64,000 nt of DNA from Panax quinquefolius (lineage: Eukaryota; Streptophyta; Magnoliopsida; Apiales; Araliaceae): NCBI GenBank assembly GCA_020205615.1, contig CM035165.1:31345544-31409543 (forward strand), written 5' to 3'. Below are positions 23,816 to 36,003 of this stretch, in pieces. How positions within the stretch are numbered: position 1 is the stretch's first letter; each line of letters starts with the position of its first letter. The notes below the pieces were generated by a model. The model had not been told where the DNA came from and did not search any database. It worked only from the letters and a program-made list of their open reading frames with translations. A program made the translations under genes and the position numbers.

Positions 23816-23910
23816 ATAATATTCACGGAGTACTATTCACAAAGTACTATTAACGAGTACTATTCACGGGTACTATTCACTCGGGTACTATTCACCCGGG
23901 TACTATTTAT
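23816..23910 (+). repeat. GTACTATTCAC short tandem array in LTR
   Basis: Six units of 13-16 bp with core GTACTATTCAC and variable GC-rich spacers. The second copy is at 34926-35010, with two units altered. Confidence 0.8.
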
Positions 23911-24901
23911 GACAAAAATTGATTTTTTTTGCTGTCCAAATCATTTTTGATACAATATTGTTCTTGAATTTTACTCCACAAAGTAGTATCATGTTGACAA
24001 TTTTGACATTATTGAATTCTGGAGAAATTAATCTATAAATCTTTAAAAATTTATCCTCTGCTTTCTTTTAATTGAATTCTTATATCATTGTCATCATCCT
24101 CATGCTTATATTGTGATGAAAGTCATCTTTGGCTTACGTGCATAGATGGACTATTGATTGGTATGATTATGACCATGGATTATTCTGTATAATCATGACC
24201 CGTAATATTACAAATGATGTGGTAAAAGTCCACAATGGCCCGTAGTGCATTGATGGACATTTGTTGGCATGATCATGACTATTGGTGATTACACGAATAT
24301 CATTGGCTCGTAGTGCATGGATAATTTATGGACGTGATACTAATGAATATCCTTGGCCCGTAGTACATAGATATTTCAGTGATGTGGATTATTTGTTAAG
24401 CTGAGTCTCAGCTATAAAGTTGATGATAAATTTTTAAATCATAGAAGATAGTAGATATCATGCTCTACTTGACTCTTCTAATGAATTTCTTGTTTCATTG
24501 CAGTTAAACTTGATGTTTATTATATTTTATCAGTTTAACATTGTTGAAGGCTAATGATAATTTATTCTGCATTATCTTAGTCATAATATTTCTTACTGGG
24601 CTAGTTGAGCTCACCATTTTGTTTTCATTGTTCTCTTCAGAAAATGAGAACTTAGCTGGGACTAGTCGGGGAATGGAGTGACGGTCCGAGATGGTTGTTT
24701 TAGCAGTCTTCACTATTTAGTGTGATAATAAATGTAATGAGGATTGAATTTGAGTTTGGATATTGTCTATGAGACAATATTCGTGTAAAAACTCACAGCT
24801 ACGTTTTTTCGTATTGTATAAAAGAAGTTTGTATTTGATTTATGTACCATGTATTTGGCGACCCAAAATGGGTGATGTATACCTATTTTGAAGGCGTCAC
24901 A

Positions 24902-25207
24902 GTTGCAGTTATCGTTGAAAACTTATGTCTTTAAATCATTGATTTATCATTGTTGAAGACTATGAATAATTATTTTTCATTATCTTTGTCATAATATTAT
25001 TTACTGGGCTAGTTGAGTTCACCATTTTCCTTTTTGTTCCATTATTTTTCTCATGAAATGAGAGTATAGCTGGAACTAGTCAGAGAGTGGAGTAATGCTC
25101 AGAGATAGTTACTATAAAAGTATTCATTATGTTGTAAAATAGCGTGACAATAATTGTAATGGGAACTTAATTTGAGTGTGGATATTCTCGTATGATATAC
25201 GGTACAA
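24902..25207 (+). repeat. Partial gypsy LTR cut by the duplication junction
   Basis: LTR 3'-half sequence (compare 24500-24800) that stops at GGTACAATAT, where copia gag sequence (TAAGGACATAAG) begins. The uninterrupted version continues at 36312-36428 to GTGTCACA. Confidence 0.75.
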
Positions 25208-27530
25208 TATTAAGGACATAAGATAACTTTTCAGCCGTGAGAACTTTTCTCAATTTCCTTAACCAATCCGTTTAATTTGATTAGATTAATTTAGCATCTA
25301 ATATGCTACGCTGTGATGATAGTAATTTAGACATTGTAAAATTACGTAAATGAATTTGTAATTAACAACATTTTAACATACATTCTTTTATTAATTACCA
25401 AAATAATTTAGGTCTTGTTTTAAATTGGTATCTCCCACTATTTTCTTCAAACTATATTACCTCAATTATATAGTTCAAAATAAAATCTAATTAAAGATTT
25501 GCTAGTGAGAATAAGGATCCCATTTCAAATGTATATAGCCTTGTGGTGACACAACAAACTATATAAAAATAAATAGGTAGACAACTTTTGTCAATTACAT
25601 CAACTATGCAACTCCTTTTCTTTTGCCTCTTAGATTATTTTGATCAAGTGGTGGCACATCCGAATCAAAATTATCCAAGTTAAGTCCGACCCTAGCACTC
25701 CATATATTCAAAAAAAAAAAAATATCATACTTGTGGTGACACAACAAAACAATATTGTTCAATTTTCTTTATAAGCATCAAATGTGATAAAGTAACATCT
25801 TAAATACTTAATACTTGCCTTGTGGTGACACAACAAACTCATATTAAATATTTAATACTCTATTAATTTTATCATGCTAGAGAAGGCGACGTTCGATATT
25901 CCAAATATCTTTGAACGCTTAGGACTTAATATAAAAATTGAGGGGTTTGTTATTAATTTGTCTCATCTTGTTTTGGCATTTATATATATATATAAAATAC
26001 GCATCATATTAATGAACACGCGAAGCATGTTTGCATAATATATAATATATATATATAGTATAAGCATGCACATATAGAATACTATATTCTACGGATTGAT
26101 TATGGACTTTTATTCTAGTTTGGTTCACTGTAGAGCCACCAAGTGAACCAAAAGGTCAAATCTAGGGGTGCAAGAATTAATATTTAAATATAACTATTAC
26201 ATTTAAATCGGGCTCCATTACAAATGGGTCTTCACACGCTCCTTGCTTTCATTGATCTCTAATTTTTCAAAATTAATTCTAACTATTCCTATTACAAAAC
26301 TATTTAAAATAAATAGAAACCTTGATCGTGATAAGGGACGTACATAGGAGGAGATAGAATTTACATTAAGAAAAATTTGATAAGACGAACTTAAACCCCA
26401 TTTAATAAAAAAACCCATACATTCATGCATCCAACTAAAATAAATCCAATCACATTGGTCAATTGTCCATAATCAATCTCATTTATTATCATACACATCA
26501 CCATACGCATCGATAAATAACATTCATCTCATGAATAATAAATATTCAATATATATATTGATATCATTTAATGGACAAATTTAGTTAGTATAAAATCTAA
26601 TTTTGAATCAAAATAAACTCTTTTATTTTAATCCAAATTTAAATCAAAATAAAACTATTTTATTTTAATTTATCCAATTTTGAATAAAATAAAATATTTT
26701 ATTTTAATCAAAATCTTTAATCAAAATAAACTCCTTTATTTTAATTAATTATGGAATCCAATTCCAAGTATAAAAAAACTTTTATTAAAAGGAAACACGG
26801 ATTCTTTTCCCATTCACAAATAAACTCCTTTATTTTGAATAATATGAAATCATATTTCATATCTAAATAAACTCCTTTATTTAAGGAAATTAGGATTCTC
26901 TTTTCTATTCACAAATAAACTCTTTTATTTTGAATAATATGAAATCTTATTTCATATCTAAATAAACTCCTTTATTTAAGGAAATATGGAATTCAATTTC
27001 AACTCCAATTAGTTATCATAGAATCCAATTCTAACACTAATTAGTTAGCATAAAATTCTAATTTTAAAATTAAAAAAAACTTTTTTTAATGATAAAATTA
27101 TATATATATATGTATATATAATATAAACCTGATATATATATATATATAGTCAACAGATTAGAACTATATATATATAACATTAATATATTATATATATAAC
27201 TAATATTAACTATATCAATCCTGCTTGGTGAATCCATAATATAAGCAAGACCACGTGGATAGCTGCCATCCTAAATCTCTAAGCATGACCACCTGGGCCA
27301 CGTGGATTCAATGCCTTATACTCTGTTAATAATGAATAACCACGAACTAGCTCAAAACCAAAACCAGTTCGCGTTTTTTTTAACAGTTTTTCCGAAAAAT
27401 CATTACCGCCTTTTCTTTTTTCTTTTTTTTAAAATAAATTTTATACAATAAATTATGACCAATTAAATTGTTCTAAAAACATATCAATATATGTATCAAA
27501 TTAAAACAATTAATAATTCGCATAAAGGTT

Positions 27531-27544
27531 TGGCTCTGATACCA
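27531..27544 (-). other. Copia primer-binding site, intact copy
   Basis: TGGCTCTGATACCA, which on the minus strand is TGGTATCAGAGCCA, a full match to the plant initiator tRNA-Met primer site. It lies one base from the LTR start at 27546. Confidence 0.9.
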
Positions 27545-27545
27545 C

Positions 27546-29393
27546 TGTGAGGTTTGTAATATTCATGAACGCAATCAAATTGCAAAAATAAGCGAAAACA
27601 TGTAAAAATCAGAGTTTTAAATTTTACAAACCATATACCCGGATCACCCTTTATGCACAATTATTAATTAAATGAAAAATGAAGAACAAGAATCATACCC
27701 TTGAAGATTCGAGCTTCCTCAGGTACAAGTTCACCTCCAATCCTTTTCGCGTTCAACTTGAATCCACCGGGTTTGGTTCCTTCTTTTGATCAACGTTAGC
27801 CACCCGGTGTTTGGCCTCAGAGGTGATCCACCTGAGGAAGAAGAAGGATTTAAGAAGATGGGTGGTTGGCTAAACCCTAGTTTTTCTATCTCTATAGAAA
27901 AGGGCGTCTTACCCAACTATTGGAATAATAACGTAGTCTTAATATCCGATATAAGACTCCTCTTATAAAGATATCAAGTAACCCTATTAAAAATAAGGTA
28001 TTATTTAATTAAACCTTTTTAATTAAAGGGCTCCCTAATCTTATTAGGGATAATTAATTAAACTCCTTTAACTAATTTTTCTTCCTAATCCAATTAGGAA
28101 TAAATGAGAATACTTATATTAAATTAATTCCTAAACTCTTTTAGAAATTAAAATAATAATAATAATTGTAATAATATTAATAAGACTCCTCTTATTAATT
28201 TATATTTAATATTTCTAAAATATTAATAATAAATATTAAGCTATTTAATTTATTTTATCACCATAGATTAAATTAAATATACATAACATATTATTACGAT
28301 TATGCCATTAACTTCTTAAATAATTATTCTTCCTTTTATGGTGTGACCCTTTAGGTTTTCCATATTAAATCGGTTGTGAATAAATCAATTAGAACAATTC
28401 TAATCTTATTTAAATAAATAAATTAAATAATTAATTAATTTAAATAAATATTATTTATTCTACTGATAAGGATAAGCCTCCCCAGCGATCAACGACTTTC
28501 CGGATAATATAGATTTCAAAATTAATCATAAAAGAACCTTTGAGTAAATAGTTCTCAAACAATTCAATCCTTCCACCATACAATGTCCCAATTAAATATA
28601 AGATATGAAATTCTTTGTCAAGTCTTATTTTATTTAATTATATGTATTTCGACTCTTAAATGCACAACTCCAAATAATGCAAATTAGAAACTCCTTTCTA
28701 ATTTCATTCGCGCCAACCCGAGGACTCTTTTGGGTTGTCATTTATCGAATCACATAGACATTTCTTCTTTTAATAAGTGGTAGATTCTTTATTGATCATA
28801 CATTATCTCCATGTACAACTTATTATACCCAAGCATACCCTTTGATATACCCTAAGGGTCTTAAGGAATAAGTCAAAGTATAACTCATCATACACAAGAT
28901 ACTATGATGATCTCAAGTCTAAGGATCACTTTGATTACTATCACTACAGAATTCCTATCGACAGCAAGTAAAACTCCATTAGGTATTTCTTAGCGAGCCA
29001 CATTCAATTGAACTTAATCTCTAATAAGCACCTACATACTTGCTTTAGTGTCTCCACACAAATGATCATGAGATCAATCATCCTCATCCAATGAAAGCAA
29101 GCAATGTATGTACCAATCTATCCGGATTCACTAATCCCCAATTTAGTAATCCAATGATTGGGAACTATTTTAGTTTTAAGCTTTCTAAGAATTTAGATCT
29201 CATTAGAATGATCATCATCATTATTCTAAAAGCATTGCTTAAAACTATGGGTTTATCACATATTATAAAACATCATCACGTAGATAATTAAAGCCTTTAA
29301 TAAATAAATACTTTTATTAATAAATGAATAAGATTGTTACAAAGTATATGCTTTATCATCAAACATGATTGGCTTGTGTGCATACTACTTTCA
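27546..29393 (-). repeat. Copia 5' LTR (copy 2)
   Basis: TGTGAGGTTTG to CTACTTTCA, collinear with 16440-18289. Small frames inside (27731-27968, 29091-29291) are chance. Confidence 0.9.
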
Positions 29394-29398
29394 AATAG

Positions 29399-29905
29399 AA
29401 CAGTGGTCTCTAGCTGTGGAGGTTCTCCCTAAACAGTATAGAAAAGTGTGTTGTATTATATACATCATTTAGTAGTTATATTTGGTGAATCAAATAGGGT
29501 GAGGCGAACCCAACTTTGGAAGGGTGTTTTGCCACTATCATACAAGATGTCTAATGACATACAACCTCGTGTTCTCATAAGACATGGTTATGCACATCCA
29601 CTTGCTGAATATATCTACGAGCACTACCTATATGATCTTGGGGTTTATGTGAAATATAATTTTCACTTGGAGACAACATAGATATTTATATGTCAAGAGA
29701 AAACTCACCATTGGAAAGAAGATGATAGTAATCTTCTTGTTTTTTCTTTGGGGACTTTTGGGTCAACCAAAAAGATAATTTCGTGGAGATATGATATCTA
29801 TCATAACCCAGACGCATTTGACCTCCCAACGCACGAAGGTTTTCTTGAGTACTTCCCAAAGATTTTAATTTCTAAAACAGTTTTTTGACTATACTTTTAT
29901 GTAAA
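29399..29905 (+). other. Unrecognised segment with 77-codon frame (copy 2)
   Basis: Same as 18295-18800. The frame at 29448-29681 is identical in sequence. Downstream this copy reads HNPDAFDLPTHEGFLEYFP without the stop seen at the same place in copy 1, so it may preserve more of a former coding sequence. Confidence 0.35.
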
Positions 29906-30428
29906 GTATCATTGTAAGGTTGTGGTCGAGGTACCATGAGAGTTACATACATTTGTATTAAAATTCATAATTAATCGTGGTCGTATTCTATACTGACATT
30001 TCAACAGATTGTATAAATGAAGTTATATTTGAATTTTGTACCACGATGTCAAGCGATTTCAGAATGGGTGATGTATACCTAATTTTGGGGGTGTCACAAT
30101 GCCAGACATCGTATTTTTATCATCTAGGTTATTTCAACAGTTAACGGTAAAACTTTTGCCATTATTTTTATAAAAATTTATTTTTGTCGTATTCTAACTC
30201 CGACAGTAATTCTATTGTGGGGTCCACCAATGATTGTGCCATCGTACGAATATTCCCTGATAAAACGAATATTCTCCGATCAAACGAATATTTAATGACA
30301 ACTTGCTTACTTTGTAAAATTTATAAATATTACCCATAACTATAACATTATATCAAATCCACACCTTATTATTCAAAAATAATATTTAGAGAAAATTAAT
30401 CTTTATTCATAAAAGTTGGGGTCTTACA
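29906..30428. mobile_element. Inverted pair of LTR ends (copy 2)
   Basis: The plus-strand LTR end (to GGGGGTGTCACA, 30098) is followed by the minus-strand LTR end (30099-30428, ending GGGGTCTTACA). Equivalent to 18800-19313. Confidence 0.7.
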
Positions 30429-31344
30429 ATGACCTTTAGTGTTACAGTCAAAGGCTTGTGGTGAAAGTTCTCTTTGGCCCGTAGTATAAAGATGGACTGG
30501 TGTTTGGCATGATCATGACCACCGGTGATACAAATGAATATATTTGGCCTGTAGTGCAAAGATAAACCGTTAATTTGCATAAATATGAACAAGAATTGTT
30601 GATTGGTTTTATATGGATAAAATATTGATGAAGAATTTTAAATCATAAAAGATAGTAAACATCATGCTATACTTGACTTTTCTAATAGATTGTTTGTTCC
30701 AAATTGTAGTTATCTTTGAAAATTTATATATTTTTAAATCTACGATTTATCATTGTTGAAGACTATGAATAATTTATTCTTAATTATCTTATTTATAATA
30801 TTCTTTACTATGCTAGTTGAGCCCATCCTTTTTATTTTTGTTCCATTGTTCTTCTCAGGAAATGAGAGTATAACTAGAACTAGTTGGGGAGTGGAGTAAT
30901 GGTAAGAGATAGTTACTATAGAAGTTTTCAATATATTGTAAAATAGTGTGACAATAATTATAATGAGGACTTAATTTGAGTATGGATATTGTCGTATGAT
31001 ATACGGTACAATATTTGTATTAAAACTCATAATATGTGTGGTCGTATTTTGCACGATAGTCTATTAGTTGTAAATAGGAAAATTTGTATTTGAATTTTGT
31101 AGTATGTATTTTGGCGACTCAAAATGGGCTGTGTGGACCTATTTTAGGGTGTCATGGTTTATATCGAGCTTAGGGATATGATCTCTAGTGGAGATTTGGG
31201 ATTAGAACTAGGAGGGAGAGACGAGTAAAATCCTTTACTAGTATGTCCTACCTAAGCTTTTTCGTTATTTATTTAGTCGGTCAATATATAGGGGTAATAT
31301 GTGGCATGCCAATTTCTTTAACTAATTTTTGTTTTGTGATCAAA

Positions 31345-32470
31345 TTTTAGAATGATATATGAAAATCAAGAAATGAACTATGAGACAATTGTATTGAGAA
31401 TTAGGAATCTACAAATAATATTACTAAGAACTCGTAAAATCATGTTGCTAACAATATGAGGAATAATGATTTTTAGGAACTTTATGCAATTCTTTGAGAA
31501 CCAAATTAAAGAAACTATCGCTTCATAATCTTTGGTAGAAATGCGGGTAACTCACGAATGGTCTCTGCCAAGCAGTTCAAGAAGTTAGAACCACCTGAAT
31601 TTCACAGAAAACTGGACCTACTCAACGCAGAGGCGTGACTCAAACAAATGACGAAGATATTTGATGTCTTTGCACGTAAGGTGATGATCAAAAAGTCCCT
31701 TCGCCACCTTTATATTTCAAGAGAGGTAGATCCTAGTCGAGAATCATGAAGCTACATATCACTCAACACTCGAAATGTCTTGGGCGAGAATTTTGTGAGT
31801 CTGTTTAATGACAAGTATTTTTTTGAAGCTTTTCGCCACATTAAAGATGTGAAATTTATTAAATTAGAACAGAATGATATAAGCTGTCTCACAAGACGAG
31901 GCCAAATATTTTAAGTTAACTTCGATTTGTGCCACACTTGGTGGATAACAAAGAACGATGATTTCGAATGTTCTTATTTCTTATAAACATCGTTTATATT
32001 CGGATATCGTGGATAGGGCTCAATTGGTGGAATGAGAGGCGAAACATTTCAATTAAGAGCAAACAACCGACAAAATGATAATAATCGTATTTAGTGGTAA
32101 CAATTATCGAAACAATGAGAACTAGCATGGAGTAAATCATCATGCCGAAATGGTAACCACTTCGGTGGTAATCTTCGCCCAATTAATAGAAGAAGTGAGT
32201 TGAACGGAAATAACTTTAAGAAGAGAAGATTCAACAATGACAATAGAAAGGCATCGGCATCAACATTAGCATCAAAACAAGTTTCAAAGGGAGAAGAACG
32301 ACCAACAGTTAGATGTTACAGATACTGACAGGAGGGACACATCAGTCCAAACTGTACGTACACAGCCTCCAAAGGTGTGTTTTAGTTGTGGAAAGGACGC
32401 TCACATAGCTCGATTTTGTCTTGTAACAAATTCAAGTCCAGCTGCAATGGTGACACCAAAAGTTGCTACG
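31345..32470 (+). pseudogene. Gypsy gag with intact zinc knuckle (copy 2)
   Basis: Same motifs as 20241-21345: SAKQFKKLEPPEF near 31570, SWARI-like remnant of the SWAEF block, NNFKKRRFNNDN near 32215 and the knuckle CFSCGKDAHIARFC at 32378-32419. Frames are interrupted at different points from copy 1, mostly at CAG/CTG differences. Non-functional. Confidence 0.85.
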
Positions 32471-32529
32471 GACAAGTCAAAGTCGGTGGTTCAGAGAAGA
32501 GCTTTTGTCGTGACTTCCCAAAAAGCAAA

Positions 32530-32910
32530 AAACCCGAACGAAGTTATCACGGGTAAGCTAATCATAAACTATTGCATGCAAAGTCTATGCCTTATTAGAT
32601 ACTGGTTCTACCCACTCTTTTATTTCACCTAAATGTGCCCAAAGTTTGAACTTGACTAGTGAGAAATTAGATTTTGACTTATCTGTTGGAACCCCGTTAG
32701 GAGAAACTTTCATTACATCCACTTTTTATAAATCTTGTTGGATTCAAATCGTCACTCTAACATTACCTGTTGATCTCATCTCTTTGAAAATACTTAAATT
32801 TTATGTGATTTTAGGAATTGACTAGTTAACTACCCATCATGCTAAAATTTATTGTTTTGGTAATGCCTTTAGTTTTAATATTCCTAATCAAATTGTTATG
32901 CAAATTCAAC
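32530..32910 (+). pseudogene. Gypsy aspartic protease with DTG site (copy 2)
   Basis: LLDTGSTHSFISP with the Asp-Thr-Gly codons at 32598-32606, then EKLDFDLSVGT. Decays downstream exactly as in copy 1. Confidence 0.85.
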
Positions 32911-33029
32911 AACCAAACCGTTGAAATCAATCACTATCATTTCTAGCCATAAAACCTTTCATTTATTGAAAATGATGTCAAACTTTCTTAGCCCATGTCA
33001 CCGATTTAAAAAAAAAATATCGGATCTAA

Positions 33030-33173
33030 AGGACTTTTTTCGTTGTTAATAAATTCCGGATGTATTTCCCAAAGAACTTACGGCCTACCCCCATAATGTG
33101 AAGTCAAATTTTGTATTGACCTTGAACTCCCCAGACAAAACTTATTTCCAAAACCCCATATCGATATAATCAT
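33030..33173 (+). pseudogene. Gypsy RT N-terminal fragment (copy 2)
   Basis: VVNKFRMYFPKELT-like remnant, then CEVKFCIDLEL and LISKTPYRY, ending at the same CGATATAATCAT joint (33162-33173) as copy 1. Confidence 0.8.
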
Positions 33174-33507
33174 AACCAAGAATTAGGTATTGGTATGATT
33201 GTGACCAGAAATTGTGTATTAGTATAATCATGACCTTTAGTGTTACAAGCAAAACCTTGTGGTGAAAGTTCTATTTGGCCCGTAATGTAAAGATGGACTG
33301 GTGTTTGGGATTATCATCGCCATTGGTGATACAAATGAATATCTTTTGCCCATGGTGCAAAGATAAACTGTTAATTTGCATAATTATGAATAGAAATTAT
33401 TGATTGATGTTACAGGGATAAAATATTGATGATGGATTTTGAAATCATAGAAGATAGTAGACATCATACTCTAATTGAATCTTCTAATAGATTGTTTGTT
33501 TCGTTGC

Positions 33508-36003
33508 TATAAGACCCTAACTTTTATGAACAAAGATTTATTTTTCTCGAAATATATTTTTGAATATTATGGTGTGGATTAGATATAATGTTATAGTTGA
33601 GGCTAATATTTACAAATTTTGCAAAGTAAGCAAGTTGTTATAAAATATTCGATTGGTCGGGGAATATTCGTTTTAACAGGGAATATTCGTACGATGGCAC
33701 GATCATTGGTGGACCCCACAACGAAGGTATTTTCGGAGTTATAAAATGACGTAAATGTCTTTTTATAAAAATAACGGCGAAAGTTTTAGTGTTAAACTGT
33801 TGAACTACTCAGTGGTAAAAGTACAATAATACGCGTGGTTGAAAGTAGCACATGGTATTGATTATTGATGCTTACATAAGAAGTCACTCAGTTATACTCA
33901 ATTATTGCTACAGTAATTGCTGCATAATATCTCTCATATTATTGATTCAATTATTGTCATAGTATCATTTGCATAATATTTTATATTTTTAAATCAATAA
34001 TTGAGTTGACAAAGTTATTCATATTATTATTTACAATATTGACAATGTCTAGAAAGTTCCGTCGAGGAAAAGGGTTTGGTCACCTAATTGTGCGCCATTA
34101 GGGAGAAATCTTTATCGGAAAGCCCCCTCTTTTTTGAGAATGATCTGGTTGTTAAATATTGTGAGTTATATTATTAATGATGGATAAGTTTGTGTTGATT
34201 AAAGATGAAATTGTGGATAAAAATATTTCCCTTGTGTTGGGATTATTTGTGTTAGTAGAAATTGACATATATTTCGAGAATAATTGATTTCTGGATGTTA
34301 AATTGACCAATCGGGTAATTAATCGGATAAATGAACAATTAATTGCTATTGATTCACATGCATATAACTATTTGCTCACATGAATGGAACTATTGGTTCA
34401 CATGCATTACTATTAGGGGAGGTGGTGCAAGATTGATAATACTTGCAGAACTAAATTAAAAATAGAGGAAAAGATGAAGGTACTATATCTGTGTAATAAT
34501 TGAGCCCCAAAGCGTGCAATTTTCTAAACTATGTTTTCCTATAAATAGAAGCTCATTCTTCTTTCATTCTCACAAATTCACTAAGACTCACAAGAGTAAT
34601 TATAGAAAGAGAAGCTATAGAGAGGGAGACGAAGAGTATTCTGCTACTTCACTATTCAAGTATCCAAATCTTCTTCTAAGGTAAGGGATACTATTTTGTT
34701 CAAGATTAAGTAAGAAATAATATTTTATTCCATACTCTGTAGTATGTGAGTAATATTATTTTATTTCGTATTCCTAATTCTACACTCATTCTGTTAAAGT
34801 ATTGCTTCTATACTCCGTGAAATTAGTAGAATATCCTTGATATTTGCGCTTCATCCAGTAGCTTTTTATAGAAATATTATTCTGAGCATTCTTGATAATT
34901 ATTGATCTTTTCATGTTGAAATAATATTCACGGAGTACTATTCACAAAGTACTATTAACGAGTACTATTCACGGTACTATTCACCTGTACTATTCATTCG
35001 GGTACTATTTATGACAAAAATTGATTTTTTTTGCTGTCCAAATCATTTTTGATACAATATTGTTCTTGAATTTTACTCCACAAAGTAGTATCATGTTGAC
35101 AATTTTGACATTATTGAATTCTGGAGAAATTAATCTATAAATCTTTAAAAATTTATCCTCTGCTTTCTTTTAATTGAATTCTTATATCATTGTCATCATC
35201 CTCATGCTTATATTGTGATGAAAGTCATCTTTGGCTTACGTGCATAGATGGACTATTGATTGGTATGATTATGACCATGGATTATTCTGTATAATCATGA
35301 CCCGTAATATTACAAATGATGTGGTAAAAGTTCTCAATGGCCCGTAGTGCATTGATGGACATTTGTTGGCATGATCATGACTATTGGTGATTACACGAAT
35401 ATCATTGGCCCGTAGTGCATGGATAATTTATGGACGTGATACTAATGAATATCTTTGGCCCGTAGTACATAGATATTTCAGTGATGTGGATTATTTGTTA
35501 AGCTGAGTCTCAGCTATAAAGTTGATGATAAATTTTTAAATCATAGAAGATAGTAGATATCATGCTCTACTTGACTCTTCTAATGAATTTCTTGTTTCGT
35601 TCTTGCTTAAACTTGATGTTTATTATATTTTATCGGTTTAACATTGTTGAAGGCTAATGATAATTTATTACGCATTATCTTAGTCATAATATTTCTTCTT
35701 GGGCTAGTTGAGCTCACCATTTTGTTTTCATTGTTCTCTTGAGAGAAAATGAGAACGGTAGGACTAATCGGGGAATGGAGTGATGATCCGAGATGGTTGT
35801 TTTAGCGCCTCTTCACTATTTAGTGTGATCATAAATGTAATGAGGATTGAATTTGAGTTTGGATATTGTTTATGAGACAATATTCGTAAAAAACTCATAC
35901 CACGTTTTTTCGTATTGTATAAAAGATGTTTGTATTTGATTTATGTACCATGTATTTGGCGACCCAAAATGGGTGATGTATACCTATTTTGAAGGAAGGC
36001 CAC
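33508..36003 (+). repeat. Full-length plus-strand gypsy LTR (copy 2)
   Basis: Collinear with 22398-24901. TATA box at 34540-34548, GTACTATTCAC array at 34926-35010. The 3' end is altered (GAAGGAAGGCCACG against GAAGGCGTCACAG in copy 1). Confidence 0.8.

Larger units (their letters stand above)
19314..24901 (+). mobile_element. Ty3/gypsy element G, pol-less remnant (copy 1)
   Basis: Order: partial 5' LTR (19314-20043), PBS, gag (20241-21345), protease (21420-21800), first RT residues (21920-22054), then directly LTR-interior sequence (22055-22397) and a full LTR (22398-24901). Nearly all of pol is gone. The same family as element B, with clearly homologous gag and protease. Confidence 0.75.
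22398..24901 (+). repeat. Full-length plus-strand gypsy LTR (2.5 kb, copy 1)
   Basis: Starts TATAAGACCCTAAC (a decayed TGTAAGACCCC) and ends AAGGCGTCACA. Contains a TATA box at 23436-23444, an AGAGAGA-rich leader with a possible splice donor TCTAAGGTAAGG near 23570, a GTACTATTCAC array (23816-23910) and several GGCCCGTAGTGCA motifs (24230-24370). A closer relative of LTR A than of element B's LTRs. Confidence 0.8.
14123..25207. repeat. Tandem duplication, copy 1 (11,085 bp)
   Basis: The unit runs from the N-terminal part of copia gag through the copia leader, the 5' LTR, the captured segment, LTR pieces, the plus-strand gypsy gag/protease, a full 2.5 kb LTR and part of a further LTR. All of it recurs in the same order at 25208-36311. 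TATT is shared by the left edge (14123-14126), the middle junction (25208-25211) and the right edge (36312-36315). Confidence 0.9.
25208..29393 (-). mobile_element. Truncated copia copy (leader plus 5' LTR)
   Basis: Second-copy equivalent of 14123-18289. It keeps about 120 bp of the gag start, the 2.2 kb leader, the PBS (27531-27544) and the LTR (27546-29393). It lacks the rest of gag, pol and the 3' LTR because the duplication began inside gag. The AATAG after the LTR (29394-29398) has no partner on the left, as expected. Confidence 0.85.
30429..36003 (+). mobile_element. Ty3/gypsy element G remnant (copy 2)
   Basis: Partial 5' LTR (30429 to about 31155), gag, protease, RT start, LTR-interior fragment (33174-33507) and full LTR (33508 to about 36003), as in copy 1. 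The PBS is more damaged than in copy 1 (ATATCGAGCT in place of GTATCAGAGCT). Confidence 0.75.

Noticed and set aside
23816..23910. CRISPR-like repeat/spacer pattern
   Set aside because: Units are 13-16 bp with 2-5 bp variable spacers inside a plant LTR. Spacers are far too short and the context is eukaryotic.
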